Of a stretch of DNA of 10,773 nt, positions 1 to 8,649 are shown one piece after another. Origin of the DNA: Methanobacterium sp. (GTDB taxonomy: Archaea; Methanobacteriota; Methanobacteria; Methanobacteriales; Methanobacteriaceae); the NCBI GenBank assembly GCA_009712615.1, contig WASR01000089.1, positions 1-10,773 on the forward strand, given 5' to 3'. Every line of letters begins with the position of its first letter. Position 1 is the stretch's first letter. A program made the translations under genes and the position numbers. The notes beneath the pieces were generated by a model. That model searched no databases, had not been told where the DNA came from, and saw only the letters and a program-made list of their open reading frames with translations.

Positions 1-973
1 AAGAATAGATCAGCAAACCCCAATACTGGATGCCAGATTGGCAGATGGTTCCAGGGTATATGCCACAATTCCACCGGTATCTGCTGATGGTGCAACACTT
101 ACCATCAGGAAATTCAGAAAAGATCCACTGACAATTGTGGATTTAATTAATTTTAAAACATTATCATCTCATTTAGCAGGATTTTTATGGGTCTGTACAG
201 ACGGACTTGGAGTTAAACCCTGCAACGCAATCATAGCAGGAGGTACTGGTTCGGGAAAAACAACCACATTAAATGCAGTGACTGCGTTTACTCCTCCACG
301 TGAAAGAATAATTACCATTGAAGATACATTGGAACTTCAACTTCCCCACACCCATGTTTTGAGGATGGAAACTCGTCCACCAAACATCGAGGGTAAGGGT
401 GAACTAACCATGGACATCCTGGTTAAAAACTCTTTAAGGCAAAGACCAGACAGAGTAATTGTTGGAGAAGTAAGGGGCGGAGAAGCTGTAACTTTATTTA
501 CAGCATTAAACACAGGACACTCTGGAATGGGTACTGTTCACTCAAACACTGCAAGAGAAACCATTACAAGATTGGTTAATCCACCTATGCAAGTTCCTAC
601 AATTATGATTCCTGCTTTAGATTTCATTATAATGCAAAACAGGATGTATCGGCCTGAAGGTGGGTCAATTAGGAGAGTAACAGAAGTTGCAGAAGTTGTG
701 GGTATGGAAGAAGGCAACGTTCAGTTGAACAGAGTTTTTGAATGGAATAATGTTACTGATAAGGTTGAATATGTGGGAATTGCCAGTCAAACCCTCAGGG
801 AAATAGCAGACCTTAGGGGAATAGGTATAACTGAAATTGAGGAAGAAATAGAGAAAAGAAGGCTTCTATTAGAATATTTGGCTGATAATAACATCCGGTC
901 AATATCAGAAGTGGGAACATTCATCCATAATTACTACAAGGATCCTGATGAAGTACTAGATCAGATTCTCTAA
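1..973 (+). CDS. tadA: Type II/IV secretion ATPase, CpaF/TadA (VirB11-like) family, 5' end off the window
   Basis: This is the C-terminal part of a hexameric cytoplasmic ATPase that powers assembly of a type IV pilus-like or Tad-like surface structure. The frame stays open through the left edge from codon 2-4, and the residues before the TTG at 38 ([10 protein letters not shown]) fit the family, so that TTG is internal rather than a start. Visible motifs are the family stretch ATIPPV...LTIRKF, a Walker [10 protein letters not shown] at about 239-265 with its lysine codon at 257, the acidic [10 protein letters not shown] segment, the Walker B region [11 protein letters not shown] and the His box [11 protein letters not shown]. 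About 324 residues are present, ending in TAA. The C-terminal part ([11 protein letters not shown] onward) looks like a helical tail. The TadC-like gene 58 bases downstream is its expected membrane partner. The family call is secure. The cargo (pilus, archaellum-like filament or secretion) cannot be told, and the symbol is generic. Confidence 0.93.
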   Translation, partial: RIDQQTPILDARLADGSRVYATIPPVSADGATLTIRKFRKDPLTIVDLINFKTLSSHLAGFLWVCTDGLGVKPCNAIIAGGTGSGKTTTLNAVTAFTPPRERIITIEDTLELQLPHTHVLRMETRPPNIEGKGELTMDILVKNSLRQRPDRVIVGEVRGGEAVTLFTALNTGHSGMGTVHSNTARETITRLVNPPMQVPTIMIPALDFIIMQNRMYRPEGGSIRRVTEVAEVVGMEEGNVQLNRVFEWNNVTDKVEYVGIASQTLREIADLRGIGITEIEEEIEKRRLLLEYLADNNIRSISEVGTFIHNYYKDPDEVLDQIL

Positions 974-1031
974 AAAAATAAGTAGGTATATATTTAGTTG
1001 GCAGATTCAATATTATTATCTGGTGGTTGCA

Positions 1032-2147
1032 ATGGTTTTTGAGGGGCTCAAACATTTTTTCAATAGATTGGGAGGAATCACTGTTGATTCAACTAAAAAA
1101 GTTGGAGAAGGAGTATCTGTTCCAGTTGATAAGTTGAATGATATTAGTAACAGGGCTGGAAAAGTCAGATCCGGCATCAAAAGATCTTCTTCAAAGGCTA
1201 AAGAATCATCTAAAGGATTTAGTTTTACTTCTAAAACTCAAAGCACGGTGAAAAGGAGATCTCCTCGTGTTATTGAGAAAATGCGAATGGATAAAGATGA
1301 GATTGAAATCTTCAAAGATCTCATTGACAAGAAATATGATAGGGGAGATACCACTCCAAAACCAGAGGATGTTCAAAAGGAAGCTTATAAAAAGGCATCA
1401 CTCGAGGAGCTTCTTAAAGAAGATGAGAAAGCGGATCTAGAACCTAAGATGATCATGGTTATCGGAGGAATATCCTTCGTAGTCGTGTTCATGCTGATGA
1501 TCGTGCTTGGATTTGGAGTGATCATTGGGGCAGTTTTTGGACTCATCATATTGATGATGTCGATTGTTTTTGTGTTCCTACCTAACATTAAGAAGGGCTC
1601 ACGATCCAATGAAGCGTCTAGGGAACTTCCATTTGCACTCAGGCAGATGGCAACAGAATTAAGGGCAGGAATAGGTATGCACGATAGTATGCGTTCTATT
1701 GCTCTATCAGGCTATGGTGCACTTTCAGAAGAATTTGCTAGAGCTCTCGAGGAAATTAAATATGGTGAAACCACTGAGAAGGCCCTTACAGATATGAGTG
1801 AAAGGATTAATTCAGAAGGATTAAAAAGGGCCATATATCAGATCACCAGAACCCTTTCAAGTGGTGGAGATCTTGCAAAAACATTAAATGTGATAGCTGA
1901 GGATACAGCGTATGAAATGAGAATGAAACTCAAGGATTATTCCCAAAAACTCAATTCATTCACCATGATTTACATGTTCGTAGCCATTTTGGGGCCAGTT
2001 ATTACCATGATCATGTTAATTGCAGCTGCAACAGTCATGGGTGCGTTTTTACCTCCGATACTTCTAATAATCATGTATCTATTTTTGTTTCCGATGATAG
2101 TAGGATTTATGGCATTCATGATTAAAAGACTTGAACCACAAGTTTGA
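1032..2147 (+). CDS. tadC: TadC-like type II secretion system F-domain membrane platform protein
   Basis: This is an inner-membrane platform protein on which the upstream ATPase would act. I chose the ATG at 1032 (371 aa) because GGTG at 1022-1025 sits six bases before it. A GTG at 1023 would add three residues and overlap that site. Residues 1-139 are a soluble, Lys/Ser/Arg-rich region, with a basic stretch near residues 43-80 and a charged, probably helical stretch near 85-135. Two hydrophobic segments follow (about 140-160 and 164-184), then a T2SSF helical domain (about 198-310, starting [16 protein letters not shown]), then two more hydrophobic segments (about 312-337 and 340-363). There is one T2SSF unit. 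Tad systems usually have a TadB and TadC pair, while archaellum FlaJ is a longer single protein. No second platform gene is visible here, though it could lie upstream. Family call good; exact system unknown. Confidence 0.85.
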   Translation: MVFEGLKHFFNRLGGITVDSTKKVGEGVSVPVDKLNDISNRAGKVRSGIKRSSSKAKESSKGFSFTSKTQSTVKRRSPRVIEKMRMDKDEIEIFKDLIDKKYDRGDTTPKPEDVQKEAYKKASLEELLKEDEKADLEPKMIMVIGGISFVVVFMLMIVLGFGVIIGAVFGLIILMMSIVFVFLPNIKKGSRSNEASRELPFALRQMATELRAGIGMHDSMRSIALSGYGALSEEFARALEEIKYGETTEKALTDMSERINSEGLKRAIYQITRTLSSGGDLAKTLNVIAEDTAYEMRMKLKDYSQKLNSFTMIYMFVAILGPVITMIMLIAAATVMGAFLPPILLIIMYLFLFPMIVGFMAFMIKRLEPQV

Positions 2148-2180
2148 ATTTGTTCGGTACAACACAAAAAGTTGTCATAC

Positions 2181-2187
2181 TTTTTTT
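2181..2187 (+). terminator. Candidate oligo-T terminator after the tad genes
   Basis: A run of seven T residues starts 34 bases after the TadC-like stop codon. It is preceded by a weak five-base hairpin, ACAAC at 2159-2163 pairing with GTTGT at 2171-2175. Archaeal RNA polymerase terminates on T-rich non-template tracts even with little structure, so this could end the tad transcript ahead of the separate cdh promoter. The evidence is positional and compositional only. Confidence 0.4.
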
Positions 2188-2218
2188 CATTTATACAGAT
2201 TCAAAATTCTTGAGGATT

Positions 2219-2231
2219 ATTGTCAAACAAT
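2219..2231. promoter_or_regulatory. Small palindrome upstream of the cdh promoter, possible operator
   Basis: ATTGT-CAA-ACAAT is a perfect five-base inverted repeat with a three-base spacer, ending about 61 bases upstream of the cdh TATA box. Short palindromes of this kind can bind dimeric regulators, but one copy this short can arise by chance in AT-rich DNA. No regulator is assigned. Confidence 0.2.
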
Positions 2232-2292
2232 CGTTCAAAGCTCTTTTAAGTGAATATAACATAGGAATTTTATTGATTCGTAATACCACATA

Positions 2293-2300
2293 TTTATATA
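2293..2300 (+). promoter_or_regulatory. TATA box of the cdh operon promoter
   Basis: TTTATATA is an exact match to the archaeal TATA consensus and lies in the gap between the tad genes and cdhA. With the usual spacing of about 25 bases, transcription should start near 2320-2325, leaving a leader of about 35 bases before the cdhA ATG at 2359. The bases just upstream (ACCACATA) are only a modest match to a BRE. The position, the long non-coding gap and the strong match make this the probable main promoter for the whole cdh cluster. The start site itself is inferred. Confidence 0.7.
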
Positions 2301-2348
2301 TTCGATGCATACAAAAGAAAAAACATCATTATAAATCATTAATAATTT

Positions 2349-2354
2349 GGTGAT
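2349..2354 (+). promoter_or_regulatory. Ribosome binding site deciding the cdhA start
   Basis: GGTGAT pairs with the anti-Shine-Dalgarno end of archaeal 16S rRNA and lies four bases before ATG 2359. This excludes the in-frame TTG at 2347, which overlaps the site. Confidence 0.75.
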
Positions 2355-2358
2355 AACA

Positions 2359-4704
2359 ATGGCACCTAAACCTAAGGAACTTAAAGCCGATTTTTGGAAA
2401 ACAAAGGATTTCAAGATATCAATAGGAGATATTGTCTCGGAAGAGGGGATCGAATCTACAGATGAGTCATCTGTAGTCATGGGTCCCACTCAAAAGCCGA
2501 ATGTAACAGATCTCAGATCTTGGGACATGAAGCTGCTTGAAAGATATCCCCCATTTTATTCACCTTTCTGTGATATGTGCTGTTTATGTACATATGGAAA
2601 GTGTGATCTTCTAAATAAGAGGGGTGCATGTGGAATTGACGCCGAAACTCAACAGGCAAGAACCATTCTTCTTGCATGTTGCATAGGATCAGCAGCACAT
2701 TCTGGTCATGCAAGACATCTTGTGGAGTATCTGATAGATAAAAAAGGAGAAGATTTTCCAATAGATTTGGGAATGGATATAGATATTGAAGCACCTATAA
2801 TGAGGACTTTAATAGGTAAAAAACCCAAAGTACTAGGAGATCTTAAGGAAGCTCTGGATTATCTTGAAGAACAGATGGTACATCTTTTATCAGCTTGTCA
2901 TACTGGTCAGGAAGGAAACAGTAAGGATTTTGAATCCAAAGCTCTTCACGCAGGTTTAATGGATAACCTCGGAAAGGAAGTAGGAGATATTGCACAGATA
3001 GTGGCACTAGATCTTCCAAAGGGTGATCCTGAAGCACCTCTTGTTGAACTTGGAGTGGGAACCATTGACAGGGAAAAACCAGTTATTCTCTGCATAGGAC
3101 ACAATGTTGCTCCAGGAGCAGGAATAATGGATTATCTTGAGGATCAAGATTTGGAGGATGACCTTGAGGTATGTGGAATTTGTTGTGCTGCAATAGACAT
3201 AACACGGTACAACCACAATGCAAAAATTGTAGGTCCCATATCTAAACAGCTCAAATTCATAAGAAGTGGAGTTGCAGATGTTATAGTCGTTGATGAACAG
3301 TGCATAAGGACTGATGTTCTTGAGGAGGCTAAGAAAAACAACGCAGCTGTAATAGCAACAACTGACAAAATGTGCCTCGGGCTTCCTGATAAAACCAATG
3401 AAGATGCCGATAAAATTGTTTCAGAACTCATAAACAAACAGATAGATGGTGCACTAATACTCGACCCTGATAAGGTTGGTGAAGTGGCAACCAAAGTTGC
3501 GATGAGAACATCTGGAGAAAGATCCAAGGTCCAGGTACTGCCTGACATGGATGAAGTTGTGGAACTTGCAAAAAAATGTACAGAATGTGAATGGTGCGAT
3601 CGTGTATGTCCAAACAGCCTGCCAATGATGGATGCAGTGGTTTCCACAGCTGAAGGTGACATCTCCAAAATGGAAGAACTTTACAACAACGATGTATGCT
3701 ACTCCTGCGGCAGATGCGAGCAGGAATGTCCTAGGGACATACCAATCATATCTATGATGGCCAAGATAGGAGAAACAGATCTTGAAAACCAGAAGTACAA
3801 TGTTAGGGCAGGAAGAGGCCCTGTTCAGGATGTGGAAGTCCGTAGGGTCGGGGCACCAATAGTACTTGGTGACATTCCGGGAGTCATAGCATTTGTAGGA
3901 TGCACTAACTACCCTGATGGTGGAGAAGAAGTTGCAAAAATGGCAGAGGAGTTTTTGGAAAGAAACTACATAGTAGTTACAACGGGATGTGGAGCAATGA
4001 CCCTGGGAGAATACAGGGATGAAGAAGGTAACACTCTCTACGAAAGATACAGTGGATCATTTGATGCTAAAGGCCTGGTTAACATGGGGTCATGTGTATC
4101 GAACGCTCACATTCCTGGAGTGGCCATTAAAATAGCTAATATATTCGCTAAAAAACCACTCGAAGGAAACTTCGAAGAAATTGCTGATTACATCCTAAAC
4201 AGGGTTGGAGCTTGTGGAGTTGCATGGGGTGCATATTCACAGAAAGCAGCTGCAATCGCTACTGGCGTAAATCGGTGGGGTATTCCTGTAGTGGTAGGTC
4301 CACAGGCTTCTAAATATAGGCGTTTATTCCTAGGAAGAACGGATAAGGAAGATTCATGGAGAATAAATGACCTAAGAAAGCACACTGAGATCGCCGGTGA
4401 ACCTGCTCCAGAACATTTATTGTACGCTGCAGAAACCATAGGTGAGGCAACTGTAATGACTGCAAAATTGTGTATACGGCCAAATGATACTTCTAAAGGT
4501 CGTCAGTTGAAATTAAATCATTACATCGATCTCCATAAAAAGTACTTTGGAACTTTACCCAACGATATTTACAAGTTTGTGAGGGTGGAAAAGGATATTC
4601 CAATAACCTATAAACGGGATGTAATGCAGATATTGGAGGAAAATAACTGGGAACCACGTGAACTTCCTCAGGAACCATCTTTAATGGATATGAAAGGTGA
4701 TTAA
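2359..4704 (+). CDS. cdhA: CO dehydrogenase/acetyl-CoA synthase complex, alpha subunit (Ni-Fe CODH)
   Basis: This is the catalytic CODH subunit, which reversibly reduces CO2 to CO with ferredoxin electrons and hands CO to CdhC. At 781 residues from ATG 2359 it has the usual archaeal length. The N-terminal cysteines C71, C74, C75, C77, C82 and C91 ([14 protein letters not shown]) fit the B- and D-cluster region. C-cluster ligand candidates are H248 (IGHN), C275/C276 (GICC), C315 (DEQC), C515 (GCTN), C544 (TGCGA) and C579 (GSC), a complete set. Two ferredoxin-type [4Fe-4S] motifs are inserted at C407/C410/C413/C417 and C447/C450/C453/C457. This insertion is the mark of archaeal CdhA and is absent from bacterial CooS/AcsA. 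It is the first gene after the promoter and ends one base before cdhB. All key residues are present and no truncation is seen. Confidence 0.98.
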   Translation: MAPKPKELKADFWKTKDFKISIGDIVSEEGIESTDESSVVMGPTQKPNVTDLRSWDMKLLERYPPFYSPFCDMCCLCTYGKCDLLNKRGACGIDAETQQARTILLACCIGSAAHSGHARHLVEYLIDKKGEDFPIDLGMDIDIEAPIMRTLIGKKPKVLGDLKEALDYLEEQMVHLLSACHTGQEGNSKDFESKALHAGLMDNLGKEVGDIAQIVALDLPKGDPEAPLVELGVGTIDREKPVILCIGHNVAPGAGIMDYLEDQDLEDDLEVCGICCAAIDITRYNHNAKIVGPISKQLKFIRSGVADVIVVDEQCIRTDVLEEAKKNNAAVIATTDKMCLGLPDKTNEDADKIVSELINKQIDGALILDPDKVGEVATKVAMRTSGERSKVQVLPDMDEVVELAKKCTECEWCDRVCPNSLPMMDAVVSTAEGDISKMEELYNNDVCYSCGRCEQECPRDIPIISMMAKIGETDLENQKYNVRAGRGPVQDVEVRRVGAPIVLGDIPGVIAFVGCTNYPDGGEEVAKMAEEFLERNYIVVTTGCGAMTLGEYRDEEGNTLYERYSGSFDAKGLVNMGSCVSNAHIPGVAIKIANIFAKKPLEGNFEEIADYILNRVGACGVAWGAYSQKAAAIATGVNRWGIPVVVGPQASKYRRLFLGRTDKEDSWRINDLRKHTEIAGEPAPEHLLYAAETIGEATVMTAKLCIRPNDTSKGRQLKLNHYIDLHKKYFGTLPNDIYKFVRVEKDIPITYKRDVMQILEENNWEPRELPQEPSLMDMKGD
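4695..4701 (+). promoter_or_regulatory. Ribosome binding site of cdhB inside the cdhA 3' end
   Basis: AGGTGAT lies within the last codons of cdhA, four bases before ATG 4706. It repeats the sequence and spacing used by cdhA itself. The in-frame GTG at 4697 is part of this site and is therefore an unlikely start. Confidence 0.7.
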
Positions 4705-4705
4705 G

Positions 4706-5218
4706 ATGAATGAAAGAGTAATTCCATGGCAACCAACAGTAATTGCCGGACCTAAGCAGGCCTTGCTAGTAACGCCTGAAACAGCAAAAATGATGATGAA
4801 AAAGGCAAAAAGGCCTTTGCTTGTAATTGGACCGCTGGCCAAGGAAGAACCCCTTCTAACACATTCTATTGAAATAGCTGAGAAATGGGATCTGCCTGTA
4901 GTAACTACGGCAGATACATTCAAAATATTTTCAGAGAGAAATGTTGAAACAAAATCCTACGGCACTGTGGAAATATTGAATCTTCTTAAGGATCCAGAGT
5001 GGAAGGGTGTCAGGGGTGAAGGACAGCATGACCTTGTAATTTTCATAGGAGGCATATATTATATGGCTTCTCAAGGTCTTTCAACGCTGAAACACTTTGC
5101 GCCACACTTAAAAACACTGACTTTGTGTAAATATTTCCATTCAAATGCAGACGCTTCATTTCCTAACATGAATGATGAAGAATGGTCAAAATACCTAGAA
5201 AAAATGAAATTAAATTAA
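4706..5218 (+). CDS. cdhB: CO dehydrogenase/acetyl-CoA synthase complex, epsilon subunit
   Basis: This small subunit binds CdhA in the alpha2-epsilon2 CODH component. It has 170 residues from ATG 4706, the normal family length. It begins [11 protein letters not shown] and contains a Rossmann-like (DHS-type) fold pattern: [13 protein letters not shown] near residues 36-48, [10 protein letters not shown] near 62-71, and [18 protein letters not shown] near 108-125. The family is thought to sit near the CdhA electron entry site and has been proposed to help electron transfer, but it has no cysteine cluster motif here and no known catalysis of its own. The start is one base after the cdhA stop, suggesting translational coupling and matched amounts. 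The assignment rests on sequence style, size and position between cdhA and cdhC, and is firm. Confidence 0.95.
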   Translation: MNERVIPWQPTVIAGPKQALLVTPETAKMMMKKAKRPLLVIGPLAKEEPLLTHSIEIAEKWDLPVVTTADTFKIFSERNVETKSYGTVEILNLLKDPEWKGVRGEGQHDLVIFIGGIYYMASQGLSTLKHFAPHLKTLTLCKYFHSNADASFPNMNDEEWSKYLEKMKLN

Positions 5219-5259
5219 TAAAAACATTTGTTGAATCTTATAGCAGAAAACACTGATTT

Positions 5260-5264
5260 GGAGG
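5260..5264 (+). promoter_or_regulatory. Strong ribosome binding site of cdhC
   Basis: GGAGG lies six bases before ATG 5271, at the end of the 52-base cdhB-cdhC gap. It is a full core match to the anti-Shine-Dalgarno and fixes the cdhC start. The rest of the gap (5219-5259) shows no clear promoter or stable hairpin. Confidence 0.75.
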
Positions 5265-5270
5265 AATTCA

Positions 5271-6677
5271 ATGTTTGAGGATATACCTGTGGATGTCAGC
5301 CCCATGTATGAGGGAGAAAGGATAAGGGCAGCGAACATGTTCGTTGAACTTGCAGGTCCCAAGTCCATTGGGGCAGAACTTGTTCAAGTAGAAGAAGATG
5401 TAGAAGATGGGAAGATAGAAGTCATTGGTCCCGATCTAAACGAAATGAAAGAGGGTGAAATATACCCTTTCGGTCTTTTAATTGAGATCAAGGGAGAAAA
5501 ATTGGAAAAGGAACTTGAGGGAGTTATAGAACGTCGAACTCACGAACTCTGTAACTACGTCAAGGGATTCATGCACCTAAATCAACGAGACCAAATATGG
5601 TGTCGTGTTAGCAAGGAAGCTGTAGGGGCTGGTTTTGGATTTGAACACCTTGGAAAAGCAATTTCAATACTGTTTAAGGAAGAATTTCCAATTATTGAAG
5701 CAATTTCCATCAAAGTTTTAACAGACCAGGGAGAGGTTGAAAAATTCCTTGATAATGCATCAAAACAGTATGAAGAAAGGGATGCCAAGGCACGTGAACT
5801 TTCTGATGAAGATGTGGATGTGTTTTATGGATGTGTCATGTGTCAGTCATTTGCACCAACCCACACTTGTGTTGTAACACCAGACAGAACAGCTTTATGT
5901 GGTGCTATAAACTGGTTCGACTGTAGGGCTGCAGCAAAAATGGATCCTGATGGTCCAATATTTGAAATTGAAAAAGGTGAAGTATTGGATGATGTTAAAG
6001 GTGAATATGTAAATGTGAATACTGTTATGGCAGATAAATCTCAGGGTACTGTAGATAGAGTATATCTTCACAGTGTTTTCGGTTACCCACACACATCCTG
6101 CGGATGTTTTGAAGCTGTAGCATTTTACATACCTGAATTGGATGGAATTGGAATTGTTGATAGGGATTATAAAGGAGAAACTCCCCTTGGAATTCCATTT
6201 TCAGCAATGGCTGGACAGTGTTCTGGAGGTAAGCAGGTTGAAGGATTTGCTGGTTTAAGTCTTGAATATATGCGTTCTCCCAAATTTTTGCAGGCTGATG
6301 GTGGATACGAACGTATCATTTGGTTGCCGAAGGCTATAAAAGATTCTTTGATTGATTTCATACCTGTAGATCTGGCAGACAAAATTCCTACAGAGGAAGA
6401 TGCCAACAGCATCAAAGAAATAAGAAAGTTCTTAAGGGAACACGACCATCCTGTTGTTGAAAGGTTAAAAGAGTCTAAAAAATCAGCGGCTGAAGAAGTT
6501 GAAACAGAAGAAGTTGTTGAAGAAACATCTGCTGGATCCGACTTCATGGTAGATGAAGCTCCAATGGCACAAGTTGGATACGTACCTGAACTAACAGTAC
6601 CTTCATCTGGAGGTATGAAAATTATATTCAAAAACGCAAAAATCTACGCTGAGAAAGTTATAATAAAAAAGAAATAA
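5271..6677 (+). CDS. cdhC: CO dehydrogenase/acetyl-CoA synthase complex, beta subunit (acetyl-CoA synthase)
   Basis: CdhC makes or cleaves the C-C and C-S bonds of acetyl-CoA at the A-cluster, a [4Fe-4S] cube bridged to two nickel sites. Cysteines C188, C191, C200 and C210 (YGCVMCQSF, THTC, ALCGA) match the cube ligands, and C277 and C279 in SCGCFEA match the distal nickel site. Each is one residue off the Methanosarcina thermophila numbering as I recall it. The 468-residue length is typical of the archaeal form, which lacks the N-terminal CODH-binding domain of bacterial AcsB. Residues 405-420 form a Glu/Val-rich linker, followed by a less conserved stretch and a basic tail (about 449-468, KNAKIYAEKVIIKKK). 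The subunit acts with CdhA/B and receives methyl groups from CdhD/E. The cooC gene follows after 28 bases, which suits nickel delivery to this subunit or to CdhA. Confidence 0.98.
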   Translation: MFEDIPVDVSPMYEGERIRAANMFVELAGPKSIGAELVQVEEDVEDGKIEVIGPDLNEMKEGEIYPFGLLIEIKGEKLEKELEGVIERRTHELCNYVKGFMHLNQRDQIWCRVSKEAVGAGFGFEHLGKAISILFKEEFPIIEAISIKVLTDQGEVEKFLDNASKQYEERDAKARELSDEDVDVFYGCVMCQSFAPTHTCVVTPDRTALCGAINWFDCRAAAKMDPDGPIFEIEKGEVLDDVKGEYVNVNTVMADKSQGTVDRVYLHSVFGYPHTSCGCFEAVAFYIPELDGIGIVDRDYKGETPLGIPFSAMAGQCSGGKQVEGFAGLSLEYMRSPKFLQADGGYERIIWLPKAIKDSLIDFIPVDLADKIPTEEDANSIKEIRKFLREHDHPVVERLKESKKSAAEEVETEEVVEETSAGSDFMVDEAPMAQVGYVPELTVPSSGGMKIIFKNAKIYAEKVIIKKK

Positions 6678-6705
6678 ATTCTTAACACGAAATGGAGACT
6701 ATCTA

Positions 6706-7458
6706 GTGATAATAGCTGTAAGTGGAAAGGGTGGAACAGGTAAAACCCTTCTTTCATCACTTTTAATCAAAGAACTATCCGAAAAGGGTAAGGACGTGCT
6801 TGCAATCGATGCAGATCCTGACTCTAACCTTCCTGAAGCTTTGGGTGTAGAAGTGATTAAAACTGTGGGTGATGTACGAGAAGAACTCAAGATCGATACT
6901 GCCCAGGGAAATATCCCAAAAGAAATGAATAAATGGGATATTCTGGACTACAAGATCATGGAAGCCGTGATTGAAACCCCTAAATTTGACTTGCTTGTAA
7001 TGGGAAGACCAGAAGGAAGTGGTTGTTACTGCGCAGTCAACAACATCCTTAGGAAGATCATTGAAACATTGTCAAAGAACTATGATTACATTATTATTGA
7101 TACAGAAGCCGGTCTTGAACATTTAAGCAGAAGAACAACACAAAACGTCGATACGATGCTTGTTGTAACTGACAAATCTAAAAGGGGAATGATAACTGCT
7201 CAAAGAATTGGTGAACTGGCAAATGAACTTGATATCAACTTTAAAAATATATTCTTAGTTGTAAATAGAATTACTCCAAAAAATGAAGATTTAATACTTA
7301 AAAAAGCCAAGGATACAGGTATTGAAATAATTGGAACCATATATGAAGATGTTCAAGTAGCAGAATATGATGTTGAAGGAATTCCATTGATAAGTCTTTC
7401 AAATGATTCTGAATCTGTTCAAACTGTTTCAAACATAGTATCTAGGATTTTAAAATAA
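6706..7458 (+). CDS. cooC: CooC-type nickel-insertion ATPase for CODH/ACS maturation
   Basis: This is a MinD/ParA-like P-loop ATPase of the CooC family, which dimerises and promotes ATP-dependent nickel insertion into CODH or ACS clusters. The 250-residue protein starts at GTG 6706, with GGAG at 6694-6697 eight bases upstream. It begins MIIAVSGKGGTGKT, a deviant Walker A with the extra 'signature' lysine at K8 and the P-loop lysine at K13. The switch I region AIDADPDSNL and the Walker B-like YIIIDTEAG follow. The pair C107 and C109 (GCYC) matches the CXC metal-binding motif of CooC dimers. The gene sits between cdhC and cdhD, as in the Methanosarcina cdh operon. Whether it serves the C-cluster, the A-cluster or both is not shown by the sequence. 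AcsF-type ACS maturases are close relatives and remain an alternative name. Confidence 0.9.
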   Translation: MIIAVSGKGGTGKTLLSSLLIKELSEKGKDVLAIDADPDSNLPEALGVEVIKTVGDVREELKIDTAQGNIPKEMNKWDILDYKIMEAVIETPKFDLLVMGRPEGSGCYCAVNNILRKIIETLSKNYDYIIIDTEAGLEHLSRRTTQNVDTMLVVTDKSKRGMITAQRIGELANELDINFKNIFLVVNRITPKNEDLILKKAKDTGIEIIGTIYEDVQVAEYDVEGIPLISLSNDSESVQTVSNIVSRILK

Positions 7459-7475
7459 ATTAAGGATGTGTATCA

Positions 7476-8636
7476 ATGGATAAAATGACACAACTTCTTA
7501 AACTACTGGAAAATACGGACACCATAGAAATAAATGATTTTAGAATGGACTTTGATGAGCTGGAGATTCAAATAATGCCGGCCGTCCAAAGAATGGTGCA
7601 GCAAGTTGCTCAAAAGCAGGCTGAAGTTGCAAAGGAGGTACTGCCATCCATGGAACCATTTGCACCTCCAGTGCATAACTGGCCTGGAGAGGTTGCAGAA
7701 GTTCAACTTGGCGCGGGTTCACGGAAATCAGTCTTTTTAGGAGGACAAACAGCTCTTTACAGGTTTGAAGAACCTCAACCAAACGCCCCTGTTGTAACCT
7801 TCGATGTATTCGATATTCCAATGCCGGGACTTCCAAAACCAATAAGGGAACATTTTGATGATGTTATGGAACATCCTGGAGAATGGGCTAAAAAAGCTGT
7901 TAAAGATTATGGTGCAAACATGATCACCATACACCTCATTGGAACAGGTCCTAAGGTTATGGACAAAACTCCACGTCAGGCTGCTCAAGATATTGAAGAA
8001 GTTCTTCAGGCAGTGAAGGTCCCCCTTGTTATAGGTGCTTCTGGAGATCCAGTCAAGGATCCAATAGTACTTGAAGCAGCTGCTCAGGCTGCAGAGGGTG
8101 AAAGATGCTTGCTTGCTTCAGCAAACCTTGACCTTGATTATAAAAAGGTTGCTAAGGCTGCAGTGGATTACAATCATGCTGTTCTCTCATGGGCAATAAC
8201 TGATGTGAACATGCAGAAAACACTGAACAAATACCTCATGAAGGAAGGTCTCACACAAAACGATATTGTGATGGATCCAACCACATGTGCATTGGGTTAT
8301 GGAATTGAATTTTCCATCGATGTGATAACAAGAACAAGGTTGGCAGCTCTCAAGGGCGACACCGATCTCCAAATGCCGATGTCTTCAGGAACAACCAATG
8401 CATGGGGTTCACGTGAAGCATGGATGAAAAAGGATGAATGGGGTCCAACAGCATATCGTGGCCCAATTTGGGAAATAATAACAGGATTAACCATGATGCT
8501 TTGTGGGGTTGACATATTCATGATGTTACATCCTTCATCAGTAAAAATGCTTAAAGAAATTGGAAACACGTTCACCAGGGATTACCTGACTACTGATGTC
8601 CCTGATATCACAAACTGGATTACGGAATTAGAATAA
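7476..8636 (+). CDS. cdhD: CO dehydrogenase/acetyl-CoA synthase complex, delta subunit (corrinoid Fe-S protein small subunit)
   Basis: CdhD is the small subunit of the corrinoid iron-sulfur protein, which with CdhE carries the methyl group from the methanopterin cofactor to the A-cluster. The 386-residue protein starts at ATG 7476, ten bases after a modest AAGG site, and 17 bases separate it from cooC. An N-terminal helical region (about 1-65) with a Gln/Val-rich stretch precedes a TIM-barrel domain. Recognisable segments are SVFLGGQTALYRFE, VTFDVFDIPMPGLPKPIR, ANMITIHLIGTGP, VPLVIGASGDPVKDP, DIVMDPTTCALGYGIEF and the conserved GTTNAWGSREAW near residues 309-320. No Fe-S motif is present, as expected, since the cluster is on CdhE. 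It ends six bases into the ribosome binding region of cdhE, suggesting coupled synthesis of the heterodimer. Confidence 0.97.
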   Translation: MDKMTQLLKLLENTDTIEINDFRMDFDELEIQIMPAVQRMVQQVAQKQAEVAKEVLPSMEPFAPPVHNWPGEVAEVQLGAGSRKSVFLGGQTALYRFEEPQPNAPVVTFDVFDIPMPGLPKPIREHFDDVMEHPGEWAKKAVKDYGANMITIHLIGTGPKVMDKTPRQAAQDIEEVLQAVKVPLVIGASGDPVKDPIVLEAAAQAAEGERCLLASANLDLDYKKVAKAAVDYNHAVLSWAITDVNMQKTLNKYLMKEGLTQNDIVMDPTTCALGYGIEFSIDVITRTRLAALKGDTDLQMPMSSGTTNAWGSREAWMKKDEWGPTAYRGPIWEIITGLTMMLCGVDIFMMLHPSSVKMLKEIGNTFTRDYLTTDVPDITNWITELE

Positions 8637-8642
8637 GGAGGT
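8636..8642 (+). promoter_or_regulatory. Strong ribosome binding site setting a TTG start for cdhE
   Basis: AGGAGGT overlaps the last base of the cdhD stop codon and lies seven bases before TTG 8650. The next in-frame ATG, at 8665, would be 22 bases away, too far. The site therefore supports the rare TTG start. Confidence 0.8.
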
Positions 8643-8649
8643 AATAAAA

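Noticed and set aside
38..973. TTG at 38 as the start of the secretion ATPase
   Set aside because: The same frame is open to the left edge and the residues before it match the family, so the gene is simply cut by the window.
985..1000. TATA-like GTATATATTT before the TadC-like gene as a separate promoter
   Set aside because: The gap is only 58 bases, it would leave almost no leader, and such strings are common in AT-rich spacers. Co-transcription with the ATPase is simpler.
2144..2353. 69-codon plus-strand reading frame across the tad-cdh gap
   Set aside because: It overlaps the TadC-like end, spans the TATA box and cdh leader, has no ribosome binding site, and its product has low-complexity AT-driven composition.
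3144..3668. 174-codon minus-strand reading frame opposite cdhA
   Set aside because: It is Ser/Thr-rich, lies wholly within an intact conserved gene, and reads as an antisense shadow.
5219..5270. Possible internal promoter or attenuator between cdhB and cdhC
   Set aside because: The 52 bases show no good TATA box with correct spacing and no stable hairpin followed by a T run; only the ribosome binding site is supported.
6167..6631. 154-codon minus-strand reading frame opposite cdhC
   Set aside because: It is an antisense shadow of the conserved cdhC 3' half with a Ser-rich product and no recognisable domain.
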